Under the pieces are notes generated by a model. It was not told where the DNA came from and ran no database searches. It was given only the letters and a program-made list of their open reading frames with translations. Positions 17,807-27,482 of a stretch of 64,000 nucleotides of DNA are shown one piece after another. How positions within the stretch are numbered: position 1 is the first letter of the stretch; each line of letters begins with the position of its first letter. A program made the translations under genes and the position numbers. Source of the DNA: Pseudomonas viridiflava (GTDB lineage Bacteria; Pseudomonadota; Gammaproteobacteria; Pseudomonadales; Pseudomonadaceae); the NCBI RefSeq assembly GCF_900591205.1, contig NZ_UUPU01000008.1, positions 62,001-126,000 on the forward strand, in the 5' to 3' direction.

Positions 17807-20800
17807 ATGTCGAACATCTCGTCAGGCCATCGGCCAAACCCGTTTACTCCACCGGTGCTGTTACCTGTACAAGCACTTGCCCCCATGCCCGCTTCCGATG
17901 CTGCTGTTCGCGCCAAGCGCGCCGCTGAACCGCCCACAACTGCCACGCAAACAACCTCATGGACCCTTCAACCGCTGGCCACGCCCTCGGCTGAGGCGAC
18001 TTCTGTCGCCGACCGCACGCTGCAAACCGCACTGGGCGGGTCGGCCTTGGGTAGCGCTGCTGACAAGAAAGTCCAGGTCCCAGCCGATACGACGATTTTC
18101 CCGCTCTACGATGCCTACCGGCGCGCGATCAATACGCCTGAAGTGAAGGCGTTCTTCCTCAAGCAGGGCATTGCGTTATCAACCGTGTTGATCAAGCCTG
18201 ACACGCTCACTGGCACGGTGAGTTTTTTTGGTGCGTCGGGCGTTAAAACAGTGACCACCCACGATACCTCGGGCTGGTGGCAAGTCAGTACCAAGTTGCG
18301 TGCGGCTGCGCGAGCCCTGGACCCCGAGGGTAAGGGCTTGCCGTACGCTGGCACTGAAGACAACAGCTTCTCGCGCAATGCCATCCTGCGCTGGTATGGC
18401 GTAAAAGCGCCCATCGGCGATGGCGACTTGGCGCAGGCCCAGCAGGCGCTGTCGGCGGCCGACTGGTCTGCGCCGGCACCCGAGAAAAACGCTGAACTTC
18501 AGCTCCGGGTGCTCACCGCCAGAACCACCATTGACGCCCTGGATGCACGTGCCCATATGGCAAGTGTCCTTACGACCCTCATCGGCCAGAAACCCGATGA
18601 CGAAACGCTGTCGTTGGCGGGCCTGCAGGTGCAGGTAACCTCGACACCGGCCAGCGGTGATGGGGGCAAGGTGTCGATAGAGGATGCCCTGCAATCACAA
18701 GGGCTGGGGCTGCCAAAAACGGTAGGGCAATTGCGTAATGCCGTCCGTTGGCTCACTGCATCATTGCCGCCACCACCACCCCACGGAAATTACTCCGGTC
18801 TGTTAGCCCGCAATTGGTCACCTGGGGCCTTGTCGGCTGCCGACAGGGCAGATTTGGTAGCGTTAAACGATCACGCGGTTCCAAGCGAATCGAGCGCATT
18901 CCACCTCTTGGGCAGGCTGGACGCCGGGGGCATCCTCGGTGGAAATAAACCCGAGGTGTTGCGTTATCTTGCCGATCATTTTCTTGATCGACTGCTGCAT
19001 GACGCTACGGCCTTGCTGCTAGGCGACACCCTTGCCAACAATCGTTTCTTCGTGGGTGCAGCGGGCACCACACAACTCTCGGATTCGGAGCGCAGGCAAT
19101 GGTTGATTGCCGCCATCAAGTTGCAGATTGATCCTGACGCCCCCGGCCGCCCTGGGACCGTCGCGGGGTATGATCTGAATCAGCCCGCCAACAGCGGGCG
19201 GCCCCTTGCACAAGTGCGTGAGGACCTTGAAGCGCATCTCAAGAAAAACCCACTGCTCGACCCCAGGGCTGCACCACTGGCGGCCCACCTGTTGCTCGCA
19301 AGTGCGGCGCCTGAGTTTCTGGTGCGCGATATTCCTTCGACACTGCGCGTGGGCTCTTCGGAGTGGGCAGACTTTCGGCTGGCCGTTGCAACCGCCGAGC
19401 GGCTGGGTAGCGCTGGGTGTTCGCGCAGCATGAGTTACAAGGAAATCATGGCCCTCAGTCGTTTGGAACCTCGAACGAGCGAGGAAGCCCCTGTGATGAA
19501 TAACTATGGGATCGACATTTTGTTGGATTGGGGCCTGATGCAGGGGCTTTACACCAAGTCGGTGGACGGTCGATTTACACCGCAGCATCATGAGCAAGCC
19601 AGGCAAGCCTTTGCCGCGCAGCGAGAAGAGCTGATTAACGCCCTGAAGGTGTTTAATACGCCGCTGCCCACTCGACAGGACCTCGCGATCGCGAACCTGC
19701 AAAAGGAGTTTCCAGGCGTCAGCGTTGAACAATTGAAAGCCATGAGCGTGCACATCGCCGACGCGAATGAACGTCGCAATATGACACGCGCAGAACCGAA
19801 GACGCGCTCTCTGCTTGAGACCTACATGACTGGAGACCTGACCCAGAATCGCTGGATGCTACTGGCTCCCGGGGAGCAGCCGCCCCAGCCGCCAAAACAG
19901 ACAACCCCCTATCATAGTTTCTACGAGGACTTGAGCGAGGCTCAACAAATTGCAGTAGATCAAAACGTGCACTCCTTGAACGCCAAGATCGCCAACTTGC
20001 CGAATGTTCAGGCCCAACTGCCCGATGCAGTTGATGCCTACCTGGCCAGCCTCAAGCAGGGCTTGAGCACCACGACCCGACGGATGATCGCGAATCTGCC
20101 TTTGCCCGATCGCCAAGCGCTGGAGTTGGGCAGCACCGAACCGGTTGCGTTGCGCGAACAAGTCGATGACGTACCCACCATCGAGCAGACATCGGCGCAG
20201 CGCGAAGAGCGCCGTGGGCGCAAAGGCACATTGCTACGCTGCGAATACAAAGGGGAGATCAGTTATTTCGAGGTATTCCCCGACAAGCTGCTGATTCTCA
20301 AGCGCGAAGACCTGCCGGATAAACTGCACCTGGGCGGCACCCTGCAAGACCGTCCGAAAACCTATATACCCGGTGCGCCTACCATCACCACGTTGCAGGT
20401 TGGGGACGTACAACCGTTCGATTTCGCGGCTTATAGCTCCAGCGCCGCACCTAGGCCGGGTGTGTCGTCACCGGGCATCATCATCGAAAAACTGGGGGAT
20501 ACGCTGGCCGCAGCACCGCCGTCTGCCGAGAGCGCCAAGGCAGACTTTGTTCCCAACAGTTTTTCTTCAGCGCGAACCCGTGAAATCGTCAACCGCATAA
20601 TGCAGGACAATTTTATCCATCACCGCGACAGCGTCTTGAAGAGCGCCGAGGGCAAGTTGCCTTTGGAGCAACAGCGGGAAGCATCAGCTGAAAATGACCG
20701 AATTCTGCTAGGCATGATTCCCTTTGTAGGGGCAATCACGGATCTGGCCAATGGCAACCTGGTTGACGGTACGCGCGGTTTGCTGCTGGACACGATTGGC

Positions 20801-21256
20801 GCTTTTGTTGGCGGAGCAGGATCAGCCTTGAAGTCTTTCGCCAAAGCCACCAAGGCCGTCGCGCCCTTCGGCGCAAAGGCGTTTCGCGTACTGGAAAAGG
20901 GCGTTCAGGTGGTCAGTGGTTTTTTGAACCCGCTGGATGGTGCGGCGGATCTGGTGGTAGGTGCCGGCAGGGGCATCATCGCGGTGCCTAAGCTATTGAC
21001 CAAAGCGCCATCGGTGTCGTTGCTGAGTACGCTAGGGGCCGCGGAAGAAAAGATGCGCACGTTTCTGGGGGTGGGCGGCGGGTTGAGGCGTCTGACGGAC
21101 AATCAGGATATCAGTGCGCCCCTGACCGCTCACAACGGTAAAAATCATTCTGTGCCGGTTCAAGCGGTCCAGTTCGGTGGGAATTGGTACGCGACCAATC
21201 CGAGTAACGGCTTGCCGATGGGTACGCCGCTGGACGGGTTCGAGCCGACGACGTAA
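17807..21256 (+). CDS. Giant uncharacterised protein A, candidate secreted toxin/effector
   Basis: 1149 residues, not recognised as a known family. The ATG at 17807 follows AGAGGAA at a good distance; a TTG 30 bases upstream is the only alternative. The first 90 residues are Ser/Pro/Thr/Ala-rich and probably disordered, with no Sec signal. Residues about 95-175 hold an N-terminal module (NTPEVKAFFLKQGIALSTV), 305-350 a QLRNAVRWL ... GNYSGL block, and 455-560 a VAGYDLNQPANSGRPL block. A long helical region follows. Residues about 820-900 carry the CEYKGEISYFEVFPDKL domain. A hydrophobic pair (GMIPFVGAITDLANGN and LLLDTIGAFVGGAG) lies at 964-1010. The tail ends AVQFGGNWYATNPSNGLPMG. Gene B is its paralogue. 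The layout recalls Pseudomonas dermonecrotic-toxin-like proteins, but that is only a resemblance. Confidence 0.8.
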   Translation: MSNISSGHRPNPFTPPVLLPVQALAPMPASDAAVRAKRAAEPPTTATQTTSWTLQPLATPSAEATSVADRTLQTALGGSALGSAADKKVQVPADTTIFPLYDAYRRAINTPEVKAFFLKQGIALSTVLIKPDTLTGTVSFFGASGVKTVTTHDTSGWWQVSTKLRAAARALDPEGKGLPYAGTEDNSFSRNAILRWYGVKAPIGDGDLAQAQQALSAADWSAPAPEKNAELQLRVLTARTTIDALDARAHMASVLTTLIGQKPDDETLSLAGLQVQVTSTPASGDGGKVSIEDALQSQGLGLPKTVGQLRNAVRWLTASLPPPPPHGNYSGLLARNWSPGALSAADRADLVALNDHAVPSESSAFHLLGRLDAGGILGGNKPEVLRYLADHFLDRLLHDATALLLGDTLANNRFFVGAAGTTQLSDSERRQWLIAAIKLQIDPDAPGRPGTVAGYDLNQPANSGRPLAQVREDLEAHLKKNPLLDPRAAPLAAHLLLASAAPEFLVRDIPSTLRVGSSEWADFRLAVATAERLGSAGCSRSMSYKEIMALSRLEPRTSEEAPVMNNYGIDILLDWGLMQGLYTKSVDGRFTPQHHEQARQAFAAQREELINALKVFNTPLPTRQDLAIANLQKEFPGVSVEQLKAMSVHIADANERRNMTRAEPKTRSLLETYMTGDLTQNRWMLLAPGEQPPQPPKQTTPYHSFYEDLSEAQQIAVDQNVHSLNAKIANLPNVQAQLPDAVDAYLASLKQGLSTTTRRMIANLPLPDRQALELGSTEPVALREQVDDVPTIEQTSAQREERRGRKGTLLRCEYKGEISYFEVFPDKLLILKREDLPDKLHLGGTLQDRPKTYIPGAPTITTLQVGDVQPFDFAAYSSSAAPRPGVSSPGIIIEKLGDTLAAAPPSAESAKADFVPNSFSSARTREIVNRIMQDNFIHHRDSVLKSAEGKLPLEQQREASAENDRILLGMIPFVGAITDLANGNLVDGTRGLLLDTIGAFVGGAGSALKSFAKATKAVAPFGAKAFRVLEKGVQVVSGFLNPLDGAADLVVGAGRGIIAVPKLLTKAPSVSLLSTLGAAEEKMRTFLGVGGGLRRLTDNQDISAPLTAHNGKNHSVPVQAVQFGGNWYATNPSNGLPMGTPLDGFEPTT

Positions 21257-21264
21257 CTCCATGC

Positions 21265-21288
21265 CCCGGACCTGATTCAGGTTCGGGA
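21265..21288 (+). terminator. Hairpin after giant gene A
   Basis: An imperfect stem (CCCGGACCTGA against TCAGGTTCGGG) sits just after the gene A stop, with only a short ATT following. It is a weak terminator candidate; genes A and B may still be partly co-transcribed. Confidence 0.35.
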
Positions 21289-21385
21289 TTCACTGGGTCT
21301 CGTAGGATGCTTTAGTGTTCACCACCCAGGTTCAGAATTGACCTACACACCTGACAGGTTCCGACTCGTAATCTCCCTGTTGACT

Positions 21386-21403
21386 GTTCTTAAGGACAAG
21401 AAC
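21386..21403 (+). promoter_or_regulatory. Conserved leader hairpin before giant gene B, ANGGA in loop
   Basis: A 6-bp stem GTTCTT / AAGAAC closes the loop AAGGAC, 33 nt before the ATG at 21436. Flanking bases (GAC before it; CTCTTGC and an AC after it) match the element before gene A, while the rest of the intergenic sequence does not, so selection on this element is likely. Confidence 0.5.
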
Positions 21404-21435
21404 TCTTGCGACCTCAACCGTGAAGAGAACTTAGA

Positions 21436-24400
21436 ATGTCGACCGTTGTTGGAAATCGTATACCCACGTCTTCGCATACTTCGGCACTTGGCCGCAGCAA
21501 CGCCGCCCCCCATACGCCCTCGGTTGCACCCGAGCCCGAACGCACACCGGGCGAGCTTGAGAGCTTGCCGTTTAGCGCCACCTCACGCCGCTTGAGCGGA
21601 CAACTGACACAAGCCAGGCTTGACGAACCCGCTGCCCGCCACAGGCGCGAAGCGGTGCCGCAAAGCATTGCTGGACCAGCACGAGACACGCGAAAAAGCC
21701 CGGATTCTCCAGCGCGTGCGGCCGCCGAAAAAGCGGATGAGAAGCTACAAACAGTGCTCACACATTGGCTCATTTCCGGCAAGTTACACGGTCACCCCGT
21801 ACCTGAAAACTCGTCGGTCAAACCCTTCGTTGATCTCTTCATTGCGGCGGCACAGGAGCCAAAGGTGCAATCCTGGTTTAAATCCAAGGGCTTGGACCTA
21901 TCGACAGTGTGTGTTTACGGTGACTGGGTAGAAGGCACTGCGGTTGTCGATGGAAAACATGTCACGCACAAATTCACGGCCAGCGACGGGTCTGGCTGGA
22001 GCGAGGTCGGCGCTAAAGTGACGGCTGCCGCGCTCCAGTTGAGCCCTGACAACCACGGGGTTTTGCTGCCGGATGAGAAGGGCGAATTTCGCCACGTAGA
22101 TGTGCTGCTGGGTTTTTATGGCGTAAGGCTCCCAGACGGTGAGGTAGACGGGCATGCGCAGGGCAAACATCTTAAAAAACATGGCTGGCCGGTGATATCA
22201 CAGGCGCAGCGTGAACAGTGGGCGATGCAATTAAAGCAGCAGAGTCGAGCTGAGAAAGACGGCGCCATGCGCATGCGCCTGTCTGAGCAATTGCAACCTT
22301 TGCTCGAGGTAAAGGGCCAAGACGACAAGCTGCAACTGGATGAGCTGGGCCTGGGTTCTGGACGGGGCACCTCTCTGGACCAGCGCAGTCGAAAACCACG
22401 TGAACTTTTTCTTGAATTCCTGGCGTCACCGAGATTCCAGGCATTCCTTAAAAAGACCGGTTTTGAAGCGTCAAGCAGTGAGTTCAGGCTCGATCAATTC
22501 AGGCTATCGGAAGGCGATCTGCAGATAAGCGATGGCAAAGCTCATTGGATGTCGTTGAAGCAAGCATTTGAAGATGAGATATACACGGTCTATAGAGGCG
22601 GCACGCAAGAAGAGAATATCGCCGTCCATAAGATGCAATCGGATCTTAATGACTTAATGTATATGGGCAAAAAGACCGGGGATGCCCTGTACTCAGCGCG
22701 TATTTACGACGTCCGTCAGACCTTGGCGTTTTACGCGCTCGACGTCCCGCAAACCGTCGATCAGTTACGCGCAACGCTGGGCTGGCTCAACATGCGGTTG
22801 CCGCAGCCTCCATTAGCAGGTAACTACGCAAGCATGACGCCCTATGGGCCAACGCCAGGAGCATTGTCTGCCAGCGCCACCCAGGTGCTCAAAGCTGCAT
22901 CGGGCGAGGTCATGAACCTGCTCAAGGAGTTTTCCGAGGTCACGTCGGGCTTCCGTAGCTTTCCCGATGCTGACTGCACACTCGCTGCCTTTTTTGATTC
23001 GCCGGGTCTCGTCGAGGTAGCCGATAGAATCGCCCGTTCTATCAACCTCTACTCAGTGTCTGATGGTCAACCGCTTCCAAGAGCCGAACGCGTTCAACTC
23101 TTGGCGACCGCGCTTAAACTCAGTGTCAACGTCCCTTTGCCGCAATTTCCAGGGATGGTGGCTGGGTACGATTTGTATCAGCCCGCCAATATGGGGCGCA
23201 CGCTCAAGGAGGTGCGTAGCGATGTGGAGAAACAACTGCAAAGCAAAGGTGTAGACGTTGAGGTGTCGGCATTGATGGCCCACCTGTTTCTCGCCCATTG
23301 CGCGCCGGAGATGCTGATCAAGAAAGACCCCGCTGTGTCTGCCGACACCGCCAAGATACTCAACCAGGACCCGGAAAATATCAAAGTCGGCTCCGCTGGT
23401 TGGATAAATATGCGCCTGGCCAGTGCGGTCGCGGGTGATCGGCGGCTGAACTTCACGCAAGCGATGACGGTTGCACGCCAGGCGCCTGCGGGGCCCAACC
23501 AGGAAAAACTGATACAGGATATGGGGGCCCCGGCACTGCTGGACTGGGGCGCCATGGCGGGTATTTATCCTGCGACCCCCGATCGGCATTACTCACTGGA
23601 GAATTACGCAGCCGCCGCTACAGCGTTTACCGAGCGGGAGCAGCAGATAAACCAAGCGTTCGGGGTTTTGGCAAGTGAGTCGCCAACCCAAACCAGCTTG
23701 CTGATCACGCACCTGGCGCAGCTCTTCCCGGAAATGTCCGAGGATGAAATTCGCAACCTCAAGCTACTTGATTACCCCGACCAGCACCAGTCACGCAACG
23801 TTGGGGTCCATCAGGGCCCCCGCAAGAACAGCCCGAAGCTCTTGACCGATGTGATACTGATGAACCAGTTCGCCGGGCAACCGCCACTTGGCAGGAACGC
23901 CGGCTGGACCAAAGGAGCGTTCATCCACCCCAAGGTTTCTCTGGAGACATTCAGGGAGCGGCTCAAAAACCTGCCGCTTATTGAGCCATTGGTGGTGCCG
24001 GCAATCCATAATTACATCTTAAATCTCGAGTCCGCACAGGCAGTGGCATTGACACAGGTGATAACGCAGTTATTCCTGCAAGACCGCCAGGCATTGGATG
24101 CGGGTAAGATCGAATTCTTTACCTTGCGTGAAGAAACCGGAGAAAAGGTGGAACAGGACAGTGGTGCTGACTCCAAAGTCCCCGCCAAGAGGGGGGCGCA
24201 TGGCCTCTTGCTGCGCTATGAGACGGTGACCGCCCCACAAAGATACGGTTACTACGAAATCTTTCCAAACTCTTTGAAAATCGTCAAACGAACCGACCTG
24301 CCATACAAACTGCCACTTGATGGTAGCGTCGAAAAACCCTTCGCATCCGGCCGGTGGTTAACCGATTCCAAAGCAAACTACCGCGTAGGCTCCGAGCTGC

Positions 24401-25257
24401 CCTTTGATTTTGAGGCGTATAAAACCGGTTCCCAGCCACGCGACGGGGTGAAGTCCAAGGTGATTGTGGAGCGCTACGGAACGGATCTGGCACATTCCCC
24501 GATCACGAAACCCTTCGTACCCGATACCTTCGGCTCTTCCAGGACCACTCATATAGTGGAAAGGGTGCAGGGCTTCGCTTTTCAGGGTAACCGTGAAGAG
24601 CGAGTTGCCCACGCCAATGAACAGTCTGTGCTGCTCAAGCGTTCCTACCCCAGCGCGCCGGGTGCCAAGTTATTCACGCCTGAAAATGCCCGTGCGGTAA
24701 TCAGCCTGATCCCTTTTGTAGGCGCTGTGGCTGATTTGGTAGAGGGCAAAACAGGTGACGGCGTGAAGGGGCTTTTGATTGACGTTGCATCGTTGCTTGC
24801 AACCGGTGGGTTGGCGGGGTTAAAGGGTTTTGCCAAGGGAGCAAAATTGCTGTTCAAGTTTAATGGCCAGCCCTTCACTAAAGCAGCGCTAAAAGGGGCG
24901 GGCACGTTTTTACGTGGTGTGTTAAACCCAGTGGAAAACGTCCCTGAAATTTTCCGCGCGCCTGGCAAGATCTATAATGGGCTGAAAGCGATCGCGAAGG
25001 GAGATCCGGCTCATATAGGAGATAACATCTATCTGCCGGTGAAGATGTTCGAGCAGTGGCGGTGGACCTCGGGCGCAATAGATACCTTGTTTTCAGGGGG
25101 CGGCGGGTCGGCGAATCAGTGGGGCGCGCGTAAAGGCTTCAGTGGCAATCAGCAGGTAGAGGCGGTTGAGAAGAACGGCTTATGGTATAGGGTCAACACC
25201 TTAAGCCGAAGGCCCGAAGGGGCGCCACTTGAGCAGTTCATACCTGACAAGAGTTGA
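21436..25257 (+). CDS. Giant uncharacterised protein B, paralogue of A
   Basis: 1273 residues and clearly homologous to protein A. Shared blocks are TVDQLRATLGWL (about 438), GNYASM, VAGYDLYQPANMGRTLKEVR (about 576), LLDWGAMAGIY, YYEIFPNSLKIVKRTDLPYKLPLDG, LPFDFEAY, SLIPFVGAVADLVEG (about 1085) and the tail VEKNGLWYRVN. The N-terminal module of A (PKVQSWFKSKGLDLSTV, about 130-180) seems to be present twice: a second degenerate copy begins at PRFQAFLKKTGFEASS (about 330) and accounts for the extra length. The first 100 residues are Ser/Pro/Thr/Arg-rich, with no Sec signal. Third positions are visibly more AT-rich around 22590-22690 than in neighbours. No immunity gene is evident downstream. 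Function unknown. Confidence 0.8.
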   Translation: MSTVVGNRIPTSSHTSALGRSNAAPHTPSVAPEPERTPGELESLPFSATSRRLSGQLTQARLDEPAARHRREAVPQSIAGPARDTRKSPDSPARAAAEKADEKLQTVLTHWLISGKLHGHPVPENSSVKPFVDLFIAAAQEPKVQSWFKSKGLDLSTVCVYGDWVEGTAVVDGKHVTHKFTASDGSGWSEVGAKVTAAALQLSPDNHGVLLPDEKGEFRHVDVLLGFYGVRLPDGEVDGHAQGKHLKKHGWPVISQAQREQWAMQLKQQSRAEKDGAMRMRLSEQLQPLLEVKGQDDKLQLDELGLGSGRGTSLDQRSRKPRELFLEFLASPRFQAFLKKTGFEASSSEFRLDQFRLSEGDLQISDGKAHWMSLKQAFEDEIYTVYRGGTQEENIAVHKMQSDLNDLMYMGKKTGDALYSARIYDVRQTLAFYALDVPQTVDQLRATLGWLNMRLPQPPLAGNYASMTPYGPTPGALSASATQVLKAASGEVMNLLKEFSEVTSGFRSFPDADCTLAAFFDSPGLVEVADRIARSINLYSVSDGQPLPRAERVQLLATALKLSVNVPLPQFPGMVAGYDLYQPANMGRTLKEVRSDVEKQLQSKGVDVEVSALMAHLFLAHCAPEMLIKKDPAVSADTAKILNQDPENIKVGSAGWINMRLASAVAGDRRLNFTQAMTVARQAPAGPNQEKLIQDMGAPALLDWGAMAGIYPATPDRHYSLENYAAAATAFTEREQQINQAFGVLASESPTQTSLLITHLAQLFPEMSEDEIRNLKLLDYPDQHQSRNVGVHQGPRKNSPKLLTDVILMNQFAGQPPLGRNAGWTKGAFIHPKVSLETFRERLKNLPLIEPLVVPAIHNYILNLESAQAVALTQVITQLFLQDRQALDAGKIEFFTLREETGEKVEQDSGADSKVPAKRGAHGLLLRYETVTAPQRYGYYEIFPNSLKIVKRTDLPYKLPLDGSVEKPFASGRWLTDSKANYRVGSELPFDFEAYKTGSQPRDGVKSKVIVERYGTDLAHSPITKPFVPDTFGSSRTTHIVERVQGFAFQGNREERVAHANEQSVLLKRSYPSAPGAKLFTPENARAVISLIPFVGAVADLVEGKTGDGVKGLLIDVASLLATGGLAGLKGFAKGAKLLFKFNGQPFTKAALKGAGTFLRGVLNPVENVPEIFRAPGKIYNGLKAIAKGDPAHIGDNIYLPVKMFEQWRWTSGAIDTLFSGGGGSANQWGARKGFSGNQQVEAVEKNGLWYRVNTLSRRPEGAPLEQFIPDKS

Positions 25258-25267
25258 CGTATGACAC

Positions 25268-25311
25268 GCTCCGGCATGCACCAGCCCTCCAGGACTGTCG
25301 CATGCCGGAGC
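25268..25311. terminator. Long-stem hairpin between convergent genes
   Basis: A 12-bp perfect stem (GCTCCGGCATGC and complement) with a 20-base loop lies between the stops of giant gene B and efeM. No T-run is seen on either side. A bidirectional transcript end is the likely role. Confidence 0.55.
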
Positions 25312-25317
25312 CGTCAA

Positions 25318-26136
25318 TCAGTTCAAACCCAATTTGCCGCGCAGGGTCGACAGGTCTTCAGCCAGAGTGTTGACCGGGCCAACCAGGGCTTTACGGTCGT
25401 TTTCCTTGACCTTGTCGTAGGTCTCAAAGCCGCCATCTTTGGTCTTGTACTTAGCGAGGATCTTGTCCACGGTGGCAAAGTTCTTGTCGACCTTGGCCAG
25501 GAAGGCTTTGTCCTGTTTTTCGATCTGACCACGGAACAGGTCGACGATTTTCTTCGCGCCGTCGATGTTGCCCTGGAAGTCATACAGGTCGGTGTGGCTG
25601 TAACGGTCTTCTTCGCCGGAGATCTTGGTCGCGGCAACTTCTTCGAGCAATGCTGCGGCACCGCCGACCACTTTCTCCGGTGGGAAGGTCAGGCCGTCGA
25701 CGCGGGTTTTGAGGTCGTTGACGTCGGTGTTGAGCTTGGCGGTCAGTGCTTCCAGACCCTTGGTGGTGTTCTCGGAGAACAGGCTGTACTCAATGCGATG
25801 GAAGCCGGTGAAGTCATCGGCCTTCACGCCTTTTTCATGGTCGTCAACGCGTGAGTCGATGGACGCATCCAGGTCGCTGAACAGCTCGGCGATCGGCTCG
25901 ATGGACTCGTAGTGTACGCGGGTCGGCGCGTACAGCTTCTTGGCGGTGGCCAGGTCGCCTTTGTTGATGGCATCGGTGAAGGCTTGGGTCTGAGTGACCA
26001 GCTCACCGATTTCTTCGGTGACGTAGATCTTGTAGTCCGACACCGGGCCTACCAGATCCAGCGGCGCGGTAGCGGCGAACGCTGCCAGTGGCGAAAGGGT
26101 CATTAACAACGACAACGCAATAGTCGACTTCTTCAT
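25318..26136 (-). CDS. efeM: Imelysin-domain periplasmic iron protein EfeM (EfeO-like without cupredoxin)
   Basis: A 272-residue periplasmic protein with a Sec signal peptide ([22 protein letters not shown]). The rest is one M75/imelysin domain, including the GxHxxE metal motif as [10 protein letters not shown] (about residue 108) and [17 protein letters not shown]. It lacks the N-terminal cupredoxin domain of classical EfeO and is therefore the short EfeM form. It is the last gene of the efeU-efeO-efeB-efeM row, 27 bp after efeB. It probably binds iron and passes it to EfeU, alongside the full-length EfeO in the same operon. Confidence 0.88.
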   Translation of the reverse strand: MKKSTIALSLLMTLSPLAAFAATAPLDLVGPVSDYKIYVTEEIGELVTQTQAFTDAINKGDLATAKKLYAPTRVHYESIEPIAELFSDLDASIDSRVDDHEKGVKADDFTGFHRIEYSLFSENTTKGLEALTAKLNTDVNDLKTRVDGLTFPPEKVVGGAAALLEEVAATKISGEEDRYSHTDLYDFQGNIDGAKKIVDLFRGQIEKQDKAFLAKVDKNFATVDKILAKYKTKDGGFETYDKVKENDRKALVGPVNTLAEDLSTLRGKLGLN

Positions 26137-26163
26137 GGGACGGTATCCGCTCTGGGTGTGTTT

Positions 26164-27468
26164 TCAGGTATGGGCAGTGGTTTGAGGGTGCGTTGCAGCG
26201 AGCAGCGTGCGCCCAATGAAATCCTTAGGCCCCGTGACCCCCGGCAAGGTGAAGAAGTACCCGCCGCCGACCGGCTTGAGGTATTCCTCCAGGGGCTCGC
26301 CGTTGAGCCGGGTTTGCACGCTGATAAAACCTTTCTCCAGGTCAGCCTGGTAGCAGATGAACAACAGCCCCATGTCCAGCTGACCGTTTTTGTTGACGCC
26401 GTTGGAGTAGTTGAACGGCCGACGCAGGATCAGGTTGGCCTGAGTCTGCGGGGTGCGCGGGTTGGCCAGGCGGATATGGGCATCGAGCTTGGTCAACTTG
26501 CCTTCCGGGTCCTTGCTGTAGTCGGGCACCTGGGTCTCTTTCTGGCCATCCATGGGCGCGCCCGTAGTCTTGACGCGGCCGATGATGCTTTCCTGCTCTT
26601 GCAGCGGCGTGCGGTCCCAACGTTCGACGAAGTTACGGATGATCCGCACCGCCTGGTAGCTGCCATTAGCGGCCCAAGCGGGCTCGTCGCTGCCGGGTTG
26701 CACCCAGACGATCTGGTTCATCGCGCTGTCATCGTTGGAGTTCGGGTTGGCCGAACCGTCACGGAACCCCAGGAAGTTGCGCGCACTTTGTGCCGGCTCG
26801 CCAGCTTTGCTGGGCGCCTGGGGTGGCACGCTGCCTTCCTGCTTCCAGCGCACCAGCAGCAGGTCGGGCAGGTTTTTCACGATGTCGCGCAGGGCGTGGA
26901 TATTGGTGTCCGGGGTGTTGGAGCAAAATTGCAGGCTCAGGTCGCCATGGCACTGCGCCGGTTCCAGCGCGTCGTTGGGGAACCCCACCATGCGGCTCAG
27001 GCGCTTGGGCTTGACGGCGGTGAGGCCGAAACGCTCATCGAACAGCGATTCGCCGACGGACACGGTGATGGTCAGGTTGTCCGGCGTGACCACCGGGCCA
27101 AGAATGCCGGAATCGGTAGGCGGCAACTTGGGGTCGACTTGCGCCACGGGGCCGCCGGTCATCAGGAACGCTATACGCTCGTTCAGGGTGCGGAACAGGC
27201 GCTCCAGGTCTTCACGGTCGTCGGCCAGTACGTCGAACGCCACCAGCATGCCGCAGGCCGGGCGTGGGGTGACGATGCCGCTTTGGTGCTTGCCGTAGAA
27301 ATCGTGGTGGTCCTGGGTTTTGTCACTGCGTGGTGCGGTGGTGACTTGCTCGGCGGCGGCTGCCATGGCCGGGCAGGTGAGGGTGCTGCCAGCGATGGCG
27401 GCACCGGTGGCGGCCATGCCTAGCAGGACGCGGCGGCGTTGTGCAGAAAACTGTTCTGAATCACTCAT
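26164..27468 (-). CDS. efeB: Dye-decolourising peroxidase / deferrochelatase EfeB
   Basis: A 434-residue periplasmic haem protein. The twin-arginine signal is QRRRVLLGMAATGAAIAGS, cleaved near AMAAAAEQ. The DyP-type GxxDG motif appears as FLGFRDGSANPN (about residue 235), followed by a distal-pocket Arg region and AHIRLANPRTPQ. It oxidises ferrous iron for uptake, or releases iron from haem, in the EfeUOB system. The ATG at 27468 is chosen because the Tat motif follows at once; a GTG at 27486 would overlap the efeO stop. It follows efeO by 14 bases and shares its operon. Confidence 0.94.
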   Translation of the reverse strand: MSDSEQFSAQRRRVLLGMAATGAAIAGSTLTCPAMAAAAEQVTTAPRSDKTQDHHDFYGKHQSGIVTPRPACGMLVAFDVLADDREDLERLFRTLNERIAFLMTGGPVAQVDPKLPPTDSGILGPVVTPDNLTITVSVGESLFDERFGLTAVKPKRLSRMVGFPNDALEPAQCHGDLSLQFCSNTPDTNIHALRDIVKNLPDLLLVRWKQEGSVPPQAPSKAGEPAQSARNFLGFRDGSANPNSNDDSAMNQIVWVQPGSDEPAWAANGSYQAVRIIRNFVERWDRTPLQEQESIIGRVKTTGAPMDGQKETQVPDYSKDPEGKLTKLDAHIRLANPRTPQTQANLILRRPFNYSNGVNKNGQLDMGLLFICYQADLEKGFISVQTRLNGEPLEEYLKPVGGGYFFTLPGVTGPKDFIGRTLLAATHPQTTAHT

Positions 27469-27482
27469 GTAGTTGGTCGTCT

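Noticed and set aside
16230..17837. 535-aa minus-strand frame opposite pssA
   Set aside because: The opposite strand encodes both HKD motifs of PssA; the long frame is a codon-bias artefact.
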